Part shown: positions 21,666 to 36,191 of the stretch, piece by piece
Numbering within the stretch: position 1 is the first letter of the stretch
Layout: the number at the start of each line of letters is the position of its first letter
Source of the DNA: Nemertoderma westbladi
Taxonomy: Eukaryota > Xenacoelomorpha > Nemertodermatida > Nemertodermatidae
Direction: 5' to 3'
DNA length: 64,000 bases
Assembly: GCA_032718475.1 (NCBI GenBank)
Contig: JAUCBJ010001577.1
Span: forward strand, 24,121-88,120
Notes under the pieces: model-generated
The model's input: only the letters and a program-made list of their open reading frames with translations
Told to the model about the DNA's origin: nothing
Database searches by the model: none
Translations under genes and position numbers: made by a program

Positions 21666-24171
21666 CTAGTGACGGGCCTAGCGGCCCGATAAGGAACCGA
21701 CTTTTTATTTCAAATAAAAGAGACAACGAGCTCGGCTCGGTCTTGCACGATTGGGCACGATTAAGTTCGACTTGGCTTGATCGGCTCGGTTTGGCTCGAT
21801 TAGGCTCGGCCTGGCTCGGCTCGGCTCGGCTCGGCCCGGCCCGGCTCGGCTCGGCTCGGCCCGGCCCGGCTCGGCTTGGCCCGGCTCGGCTTGGCCCGGC
21901 TCGGCTCGGCTCGGCTCGGCTCGGCTCGGCTCGGCTCGGCTCGGCACGGCTCGGCACGGCTCGGTTCGGCTCGGCTCGACTCGGCTCGGCTCGGCTCGGC
22001 TTGGCTTGGCTCGGCTCGGCTCGGCTCGGCTCGGCTCGGCTCGGCTCGGCTCGGCTCGGCTCGGTTCGGCTCGGTTCGGCTCGGCTCGGCTCGGCTCGGC
22101 TCGGCTCGGCTCGGCTCGGCTCGGCTCGGCTCGGCTCGGTTCGGTTCGGCCCGGCTCGGCTCGGCTTGGCCCGGCTCGGCCCGGCTCGGCTCGGCTCGGC
22201 CCGGCTCGGCTCGGCTCGGCTCGGCTCGGCTCGGCTCGGCTCGGCTCGGCTCGGCTCGGCTCGGCTCGGCTCGGCTCGGCTCGGCTCGGCTCGGCTCGGT
22301 TCGGCTCAGCTCGGCTCTGCTCGGCTCGGCCCGGCTCGGCTCGGCTCGGCTTGGCCCGGCTCGGCTCGGCTCGGCTCGGCTCGGCTCAGCTCGGCTCGGT
22401 TCGGCTCAGCTCGGCTCGGCTCGGCTCGGCTCGACTCGGCTCGGCTCGGCTCCGCTCGGCTTGGCTCGGCCTGGCTCGGTTCGGCTCAGCTCGGCTCGGC
22501 TCGGCTCGGCTCGGCTCGGCTCGGATCGGCTCGGCTCGGCTCGGCTCGGCTCGGCTCGGCTCGGCTCGGCTCGGCTCGGCTCGGCTCGGCTCGGTTCGGC
22601 TCAGCTCGGCTCGGCTCGGCTCGGCTCGGCTCGGCTCCGCTCGGCTTGGCTCGGCCTGGCTCGGCTTGGCTCGGCTCGGTTCGGCCCGGCTCAGCTCGGC
22701 TCGGCTCGGCTCGGCTCCGCTCGGCTTGGCTCGGCCTGGCTCGGCTCGGCTCGGTTCAGCTCGGCTCGGCTGGGTTCGGCCCGGCTCGGCTCGGCTCGGC
22801 TCGGCTCGGCTCGGCTCGGCTCGGCTCGGCTCGGCTCGGCTCGGCACGGCTCGGCTCGGCACGGCTTGGCTCGGCTCGGCTCGGCTCGGCTCGGCCTGGC
22901 TCGGCTCGGCTCGGTTCAGCTCGGCTCGGCTCGGTTCGGCCCGGCTCGGCTCGGCTCGGCTCGGCTCGGCTCGGCTCGGCACGGCTCGGCTCGGCTCGGC
23001 ACAGCTTGGCTCGGCTCGGCTCGGCTCGGCTCGGCTCGGCTCGGCTCGGCTCGGCTCGGCTCGGCTCGGCTCGGTCTGAGTCGACTCCCCGTGCTGCTCG
23101 AAGGGCGCAAATACATATATCGAAGGGTCAAAGCAAAACTCACGTGCTGCTCGAAGGGACAAAGTCAAACAATGTGTCTATTATTTGATGTAATTCACGT
23201 GCTGCTCGAAGGGCGCAAATACATATATCGAAGGGTCAAAGCAAAACTCACGTGCTGCTCGAAGGGACAAAGTCAAACATTGTGTCTATTATTTGATCAT
23301 CTCACGTGCTGCTAGAAGGGCGCAACTACATATATCGAAACAAGCCCCTGTCTTGTATTTTAATTATATCAGAAATCGTTGCCTTCAGTACAAATATCTA
23401 AAAATTCATTCACCTGAAGTATGGGTAACATTATAAATTCGTTTTTCGCACAGTAGAGTTAACTAAGCAAATACCCTCCAGGTTGACTGAATGATTCTAT
23501 TAATGTTTGCCATGCATAATGTACTATATTTGGGTCCCATGACCCACCCCATTGAACAGCTTTGCTTACATCTGATAGAAAGTAATCCCAAATTAACTTC
23601 CCTCTACGAAAATTATTTTAATTAAATACATACAACATAGCAGTCAACTCTGCTATCAACAGTACACAATAACTAAAATGGCATTCAGCTTACCAGCTAT
23701 TCGCATTAAGCTAATAGATATTCGATTTCATTGGATTCAGTGAGTGTGTGAGGGCTATTGGGAGAGCAATCTGCTTATGATGTAATACATTAGAATCCCA
23801 CAGCTTTTGTTTGCTTACTGTCTGAGTTGTAGAGTGAGGATAATACTTGGCAGAGAAAGCATTTCCTTGTCAGGTGGCCATTCCTATAGAATAGCATTAC
23901 TAGGCCATCTCTATGCATTTTTCATGAGTGCCAGCTGGTGTTTTTATCATTGCGCCTACGGCGTTTTTTCGTTTACGTCTATTTTTCGAGCCCACGGCTC
24001 ATGGACGAAATAGCGGAACATACCAGGGACCTTAGAATCGCGGTATCTAGCCGCTGTGAAAATTTCATCAAAATCGTTAGAGTAGTTTTGGCTGTAGATC
24101 AGTCAGTCAGCCAGCCAGCCAGCCAGCCAGCCACGAGCAATTCTTACAGTAATGAACCTCTCGGTTCCTAA
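21666..24171 (+). mobile_element. hairpin-ended tandem unit U12 (type I ends, body B, pure CGGCT array)
   Basis: Type I ends around a pure pentamer array, an E-box minisatellite (23080-23335) and body B interior. Apart from array length it is nearly identical to U18 at 36192-39027. Confidence 0.7.
21731..23077 (+). repeat. CGGCT pentamer array, about 1.3 kb
   Basis: Mostly pure (CGGCT)n with scattered single-base variants: cttgg, ctcag, ttcgg, cacgg, cccgg. Because 5 and 3 are coprime, every plus frame reads ARLGS repeats and every minus frame RAEPS repeats, so the very long open frames here (up to about 480 codons) are not genes. Each pentamer carries one CpG. Confidence 0.95.
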
Positions 24172-25828
24172 CTAGTGACGGGCCTAGCGGCCCGATAAGG
24201 AACCGACTTTTTACTTGCTAATTTTAATGAAAGAGACAACGAGAATTAGTATAGAACTAATAATTATGTAAAAATACAATCATATTTCATACAATAATTA
24301 TTAATAAATTCGATCTATTATTAGTTGCTCAATTCTAGAACAAAATCGACCTGCAACTAGTGAAGACCTAATTTTGGAATTTCGAAACCACGCTGGTGCG
24401 ATGCGCGATATCGTGTTTAGTTAATAAATCGAAAACTCCATCAATTCATGTGCAACCAGTAATAAGAAATCGCGATAAATGTAATTAAATAAAAATTATT
24501 CTAGAAAAATTTTCCTCAAAAAGTATGAAGTCTTGGCATTGGTAACGCGAAACTAGGCTAGTGAGATTCAGGATATTGCGTTTAATATAAAAATCGAAAA
24601 CGCTATCGAATTCCGTAAAGGCGTTAATAAAATACTGCAACTTTTTTGAAATTTGTAAAATTCTAGAACTAGAAAAAATTAAATTTTGAACGGCGCTGTT
24701 TGGGGTTTCGAAACATGGATAGGCTGAAAGAGGACATCGAATTAAGTTGAAAAATAAAAACCCCGTCGAATTTGGACAAAGCGTTCCGGAGTTATAGCGG
24801 ATCGAAAAAAATTGACCCCCCCCCCAGTCGCCAAAAATTTACAGTAATTTAAAATTTTGCAAAGAAAATTTTTTGCGTTATTTTTGATGGCGAATCGATT
24901 GGCAGTACTGGCTAAGAAAATTTTTTTTTTCAAATTTTTGGTCAGAAAAAAAAACATTGAAAAAGTATCTTTTTAAAAAGATTTGATGTCTTTGCCTATG
25001 GTCAGATAATGATCCAACTCTGTAACTTGGCAATCGCTCAAATCCATTCAGCTGAATGGCACAGTAGAGTAAACTAAAGTAAATTCCCTATACAATGTTC
25101 TGAAGGGGAGACTGACAGAGAGTAATCCAACAATAAAACACTTTGCAATAATGTTGGCATTAATGTAGCCAAGAAGTGATTTTTATATTTCAAACTATAA
25201 TGTTAGTCTTAGCCTTACAGAGTATCAGTATAAGGCTGAGTAAACATTCCACCTTATAAGCATACAGCCTCCACAGTATTAATGTTGGCATTAATGTAGC
25301 CGATACACTGTATACCTAATAGTCATTCAGTAGGGGGTAGAGTTATTCAGCTGAGGCGGTAATAGATTGCAAACTAAACCAACCAGTTGGCAGCCTCATC
25401 GATTTATACTAAGCCTGTGTAGAACCACAAACTAAATCAACCAGTTAATATTTGCTTTGACAGAGAGTGCAGGGCCTAAACAAACAGTATGGGTGTACTA
25501 AGTACAATAATCTTGGCAACCTCATCGATTTATATTAAGCCTTGTGTAGAAATGCATTACATAAGCCATTTTTCATCAGGACACCAGCTGTCATGGGTGT
25601 TATTTTACCATTGCGCCTATGGCGTTTTTTCGTTTATCTCTATTTTTCGAGCCCACGGCTCATGGACGAAATAGCGGAACATACCAGGGACCTTAGAATC
25701 GCGGTATCTAGCCGCTGTGAAAATTTCATCAAAATCGTTAGAGTAGTTTTGGCTGTAGATCAGCCAGCCAGCCAGCCAGCCAGTCAGCCACGAGCAATTC
25801 TTACAGTAATGAACCTCTCGGTTCCTAA
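24172..25828 (+). mobile_element. hairpin-ended tandem unit U13 (type I ends) with an 8-bp type II scar
   Basis: The 5' leader reads 'gacttttta', then CTTGCTAA at 24214-24221, then 'ttttaa'. The CTTGCTAA is exactly the last eight bases of a type II unit, at the same A/T position where U17 is inserted. The body is A, switching near 25175 to type II-like core sequence. It is nearly identical to U19. Confidence 0.7.
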
Positions 25829-27313
25829 CTAGTGACGGGCCTAGCGGCCCGATAAGGAACCGACTTTTTATTTTAAATAAAAGAGACAACGAGAATTAGT
25901 ATAGAACTAATAATTATGTACAAATACAATCATATTCCATACAATAATTATTAATAAATTCGATCTATTATTAGTTGCTCAATTCTAGAACAAAATCGAC
26001 CTGCAACTAGTGAAGACCTCGTTTTGGAATTTTAAAACCACGCTGGTGCGATACGCGATATCGTGTTTAGTTAATAAATTGAAAACTCCATCAATTCATG
26101 TGCAACCAGTAATAAGAAATCGCGATAAAAGTAATTAAATAAAAATTATTCTAGAAAAATTTTCTTCAAAAAGTATGAAGTCTTGGCGTTGGTGACGCGA
26201 AACTAGGCTTGTGAGATTCAGGATATTGCGTTTAATATAAGAATCGAAAACGCTATCGAATTCCGTAAAGGCGTTAATAAAATACTGCAACTTTTTTGAA
26301 ATTTGTAAAATTCTAGAACTAGAAAAAATTAAATTTTGAACGGCGCTGTTTGGGGTTTCGAAACATGGATAGACTGAAAGAGGACATCGAATTAAGTTGA
26401 AAAATAAAAACCCCATCGAATTTGGACAAAGCGTTCCGGAGTTATAGCGGATCGAAAAAAATTTACCCCCCCCAGTCGCCAAAAATTTACAGTAATTTAA
26501 AATTTTGCAAAAAAAATTTTTTTGCGTTATTTTTGATGGCAAATCGATTGACAGTACTGGCTATGAAAAAATTTTATTGAAATTTTTGGTCAGAAAATAA
26601 AACATGGAAAAAGTATCTTTTTAAAAAGATTTGATGTCTTTGCCTATGGTCAGAGAATGATCCAACTCTGTAACTTGGCAATCGCTCATATCCATTCAGC
26701 TGAATGGCACAGTAGAGTAAACTAAAGTATATTCCCTATACAATGTTCTGAAGGGGAGACTGACAGAGAGTCCAACAATAAAACATTTTGCAATAATGTT
26801 GACATTAATGTAGCCAACTCACTGTGTACTTAAGTCATTCAGCTTACATTAGCAGAGGGAGATATTCCCATAGAGTGCGCATTGGGAAGAGTAATTCAGC
26901 TGAGGCAATAATAGATTTCAAACTAAACCAACCAGTTAATATTTGCTTTGACAGAGTGTCCTAGGGCCTAAACAAACAGTATGGGTGTACTAAGTACAAT
27001 AATCTTGGCAACCTCATCGATTTATACTAAGCCTTGTGTAGAAATCCATTACATAAGCCATTTTTCATCATGACACCAGCTGTTATTGGTGTTATTTTAC
27101 CATTGCGCCTATGGCGTTTTTTCGTTTATGTCTATTTTTCGAGCCCACGGCTCATGGACGAAATAGCGGAACATACCAGGGACCTTAGAATCGCGGTATC
27201 CAGCCGCTGTGAAAATTTCATCAAAATCGTTAGAGTAGTTTTGGCTATAGATTAACCAGCCAGTCAATCAATCAGCCAACAATTCTTACAGTAATGAACC
27301 TCTCGGTTCCTAA
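25829..27313 (+). mobile_element. hairpin-ended tandem unit U14 (type I ends)
   Basis: Body A, 1485 bp, with several private changes ('tttaccccccc', 'gagtgcgcattggg'). Confidence 0.7.
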
Positions 27314-28807
27314 CTAGTGACGGGCCTAGCGGCCCGATAAGGAACCGACTTTTTATTTCAAATAAAAGAGACAACGAGAATTATTATAGAACTAATAATT
27401 ATGTAAAAATACAATCTTATTTCATACAATAATTAAATAAATTCGATCTATTATTAGTTACTCAATTCTAGAACAAAATTGACCTGCAACTAGTGAAGAC
27501 CTCGTTTTGGAATTTCGAAACCACGCTGGTGCGATGCGCGATATCGTGTTTAGTTAATAAATTGAAAACTCCATCAATTCAAGTGCAACCAGTAATAAGA
27601 AATCGCGATAAATGTAATTAAATAAAAATTATTCTAGAAAAATTTTCCTCAAAAAGTATGAAGTCTTGGCGTTGGTGACGCGAAACTAGGCTAGTGAGAT
27701 TCAGGATATTGCGTTTAATATAAAAATCGAAAACGCTATCGAATTCCGTAAAGGGGTTAATAAAATACTGCAACTTTTTTGAAATTTGTAAAATTCTAGA
27801 ACTGGAAAAAATTAATTTTTGAACGGCGCTGTTTGGGGTTTGGAAACATGGATAGGCTGAAAGAGGACATCAAATTAAGTTGAAAAATGAAAACCCCATC
27901 GAATTTGGACAAAGCATTCCGGAGTTATAGCGGATCGAAAAAAATTGACCCCCCCCAGTCGCCAAAAATTTACAGTAATTTAAAATTTTGCAAAAAAAAT
28001 TTTTTGCGTTATTTTTGATGGCGAATCGATTGGCAGTACTGGCTACGAAAAATTTTTTTTTGAAATTTTTGGTCAGAAAAAAAAACATGGAAAAAGTATA
28101 TTTTTAAAAACATTTGATGTCTTTGCCTATGGTCAGAGAATGATCCAACTCTGTAACTTGGCAATCGCTCAAATCCATTCAGCTGAATGGCACAGTAGAG
28201 TAAACTAAAGTAAGTTCCCTATACAATGTTCTGAAGGGGTGACTGACAGAGAGTAATCCAACAATAAAACATTTTGCAATAATGTTGGCATTAATGTAGC
28301 CAACTCACTGTGTAAGTAACAGTCATTCAGCTTACATTAGCAGAGTGAGATATTCCCATACAATGCATTGGGAAGAGTAATTCAGCTGAGGCGATATTCG
28401 ATTTCAAACTAAAGCAACCAGTTAATATTTGCTTTGACAGAGTGTCCTAGGGCCTAAACAAACAGTATGGGTGTACTGAGTACAATAATCTTGGCAACCT
28501 CATCGATTTATACTAAGCCTTGTGTAGAAATCCATTACATAAGCCATTTTTCATCACGACACCAGCTGTTATTGGTGTTATTTTACCATTGCGCCTATGG
28601 CGTTTTTTCGTTTATGTCTATTTTTCGAGCCCACGGCTCATGGACGAAATAGCGGAACATACCAGGGACCTTAGAATCGCGGTATCTAGCCGCTGTGAAA
28701 ATTTCATCAAAATCGTTAGAGTAGTTTTGGCTGTAGGTCAGTCAGTCAGTCAGCCAGTCAATCAATCAGCAAACAATTCTTACAGTAATGAACCTCTCGG
28801 TTCCTAA
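27314..28807 (+). mobile_element. hairpin-ended tandem unit U15 (type I ends), near-twin of U11
   Basis: Body A, 1494 bp. It keeps the 3' module segment that U11 lost, so U11 carries the derived state. Confidence 0.7.
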
Positions 28808-28849
28808 CTAGTGACGGGCCTAGCGACCCGATAAGGAACCGACTTTTTA
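28808..28849 (+). mobile_element. 5' stub of type I unit U16, interrupted by U17
   Basis: Forty-two bases of a type I 5' end up to 'gacttttta'. The rest of this unit resumes at 34757 with 'ttttaaataaaagagac', and the two halves together reproduce the ordinary leader exactly. One base of the inner stem has changed (GGCCCG to GACCCG). Confidence 0.75.
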
Positions 28850-29110
28850 CTAGAGACGGCGTCAAGACGCCGCTAAGCAAGTCGGAAGTCGTCAATCAAA
28901 GGTAAGTTCCCTCAACAATGTTTACCTTTGTTCAGAAGGGAAGTGTTATTTATCTATGGTCAGAGAGAGATCCCACTCTGTAATTTGGCAATTGCTCAAA
29001 TCCATTCAGCTGAATGACTCAGTAGAGTAAACTAAAGTAAATTCCCTCAGCCTCAACAATGTTTGCCTATGGTGTGAAGGGAATCTGACAGAGAATAATC
29101 TTAGCCACTA

Positions 29111-29800
29111 AATGTCATTCACCTAACAAAACATTTTGAATGCCACAGTGATTAACCCAATACAGATAATAAGCAGTTATTTTTATATTTCAAACTATAA
29201 TGTTAGTGTAAGCCTTACAGAGTATCAGTATGAGGCTGAGTAAACATTCCGCCTTATAAGCATACAGCCTCCACAGTATTAATGTTGGCCAAAAGATTTA
29301 AAAATAAAATACAGTGCAATAGTACTCTGTAACCTACAGTCATTCAGCTTGCACTAAATATCAATCACCTATAAAACATTTAAACATTTTGAATGCCACA
29401 GTGTGTAACCTGATACAGATAATAAGCAGTGATTTTTATGTTTTAAACTATAACGTTAGTGTTAGCCTTACAGTGTATCAGTATGAAGCTGAGTAAACAT
29501 TCGCCTTATAAGCATACAACCTCCAAAGTATTAATGTTGGACGAAAGATTTAAAAATAAAATACAGTGCAGTAGTACTCTGTAACTAACAGTCATTCAGC
29601 TTGCACTAAATGTCCATCACCTATAAAACATTTTGAATGCCACAGTGATTATTAACCCAATACAGATAATAAGAAGTGATTTTTATATTTCAAACTATAA
29701 TGTTAGTCTTAGCCTTACAAAGTATCAGTATAAGGCTGAGTAAACATTCCACCTTATAAGCATACAGCCTCCACAGTATTAATGTTGGCATAATGTAGCC
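29111..29800 (+). repeat. three ~250-bp tandem repeats in the type II core
   Basis: Segments starting near 29111, 29357 and 29609 each run 'aatgtc(c)atcacctataaaacat', 'gatacagataataagcag', 'actataatgttagt', 'cagcctccacagtattaatg'. Pieces of this core recur in U5, U13, U19 and U21, showing exchange between type I and type II interiors. Confidence 0.7.
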
Positions 29801-30295
29801 GATACACTGTATACCTAATAGTCATTCAGCAGGGGGAAGAGTTACTCAGCTGAGGCGGTAATAGATTGCAAACTAAACCAACCAGTTGGCAGCCTCATCG
29901 ATTTATACTAAGCCTGTGTAGAACCACAAACTAAATCAACCAGTTAATATTTGCTTTGACAGAGAGTGCAGGGCCTAAACAAACAGTATGGGTGTACTAA
30001 GTACAATAATCTTGGCAACCTCATCGATTTATACTAAGCCTTGTGTAGAAATGCATTACATAAGCCATTTTTCATCAGGACACCAGCTGTCATGGGTGTT
30101 ATTTTACCATTGCGCCTATGGCGTTTTTTTCGTTATCTCTATTTTTCGAGCCCAGAGGCTATGGACGGAGTAGCCGATCATGCCAGGGACCTTAGAATCG
30201 CGGTATCTAGATGCTGTGAAAATTTCATCAAAATCGTTAGAGCAGTTTTGGCTGTAGATCAGCCAGCCAGTCAGTCAGTCAGCCAGTCAGCTAAC

Positions 30296-30306
30296 AATTC
30301 TTACAG
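30296..30306. repeat. left target-site duplication of the LINE
   Basis: The 11-mer aattcttacag occurs here and at 34722-34732. It is part of the conserved 3' end of hairpin-ended units ('caacaattcttacagtaat'). Confidence 0.75.
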
Positions 30307-34721
<4,415 letters not shown>

Positions 34722-34732
34722 AATTCTTACAG
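34722..34732. repeat. right target-site duplication of the LINE
   Basis: Second copy of aattcttacag. It continues into 'taatcaagtc', the normal 3' end of the type II unit. Confidence 0.75.
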
Positions 34733-34756
34733 TAATCAAGTCTAACGACTTGCTAA

Positions 34757-36191
34757 TTTTAAATAAAAGAGACAACGAGAATTAGTATAGAACTAATAAT
34801 TATGTAAAAATACAATCATATTTCATACAATAATTATTAATAAATTCGATCTATTATTAGTTGCTCAATTCTAGAACAAAATCAACCTGAAACTAGTGAA
34901 GACCTCGTTTTGGAATTTCGAAACCACGCTGGTGCGATGCGCGATATCGTGTTTAGTTAATAAATTGAAAACTCCATCAATTCATGTGCAACCAGTAATA
35001 AGAAATCACGATAAATGTAATTAAATAAAAATTATTCTAGAAAAAGTTTCCTTCAAAAGTATGAAGTCTTGGCATTGGTGACGCGAAACTAGGCTAGTGA
35101 GATTCAGGATATTGCGTTTAATATAAAAATCGAAAACGCTATCGAATTCCATAAATGCGTTAATAAAATACTGCAACTTTTTTGAAATTTGTAAAATTCT
35201 AGAACTAGAAAAAATTAATTTTTGAACGGCGTTGTTTGGGGTTTCGAAACATGGATAGACTGAAAGAGGACATCGAATTAAGTTGAAAAATAAAAACCCC
35301 ATCGAATTTGGACAAAGCGTTCCGGAGTTATAGCGGATCGAAAAAAATTGACCCCCCCCAGTCGCCAAAAATTTACAGTAATTTAAAATTTTGCAAAAAA
35401 AATTTTTTGCGTTATTTTTGATGGCGAATCGATTGGCAGTACTGGCTACGAAAAAATTTTTTTGAAATTTTTGGTCAGAAAAAAAAACATGGAAAAAGTA
35501 TATTTTTAAAAAGATTCGTCTTTGCCTATGGTCAGAGAATGATCCAACTCTGTAACTTGGCAATCGCTCAAATCCATTCAGCTGAATGGCACAGTAGAGT
35601 AAACTAAAGTAAATTCCCTATACAATGTTCTGAAGGGGAGACTGACAGAGAGTAATCCAACAATAAAACATTTTGCAATAATGTTGGCATTAATGTAGCC
35701 AACACACTGTGTACTAAACCGTCATTCAGCTTACATTAGCAGAGGGAGAAACTTGGATACTCAACTAGAATGCATTGGGAAGAGTTATTCAGCTGAGGCA
35801 ATAATAGATTTCAAACTAAACCAACCAGTTTATATTTGCTTTGACAGGGCCTAAACAAACAGTATGGGTGTACTAAGTACAATAATCTTGGCAACCTCAT
35901 CGATTTATACTAAGCCTTGTGTAGAAATCCATTACATAAGCCATTTTTCATTACGACACCAGCTGTTATTGGTGTTATTTTACCATTGCGCCTATGGCGT
36001 TTTTTCGTTTATGTCTATTTTTCGAGCCCACGGCTCATGGACGAAATAGCGGAACATACCAGGGACCTTAGAATCCCGGTATCTAGCCGCTGTGAAAATT
36101 TCATCAAAATCGTTAGAGTAGTTTTGGCTGTAGATCAGTCAGTCAGCCAGCCACGAGCAATTCTTACAGTAATGAACCTCTCGGTTCCTAA
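34757..36191 (+). mobile_element. remainder of type I unit U16 (body A)
   Basis: Resumes with 'ttttaaataaaagagacaac', continues as an ordinary body A unit, and ends GGTTCCTAA at 36191. With the stub at 28808-28849 it makes a complete 1477-bp unit. Confidence 0.75.

Noticed and set aside
21743-23315. Long ARLGS-repeat (plus) and RAEPS-repeat (minus) open frames, up to about 480 codons
   Set aside because: They follow from the stop-free 5-bp period in all six frames; no single frame is favoured and the length tracks array length.
35021-35563. Minus-strand ORF of up to 180 codons across body A (IKNNAKNFFCKIL...)
   Set aside because: It spans the decayed 160-bp repeats and poly-C/poly-A runs, and frameshifts differ between units; no domain is recognisable.
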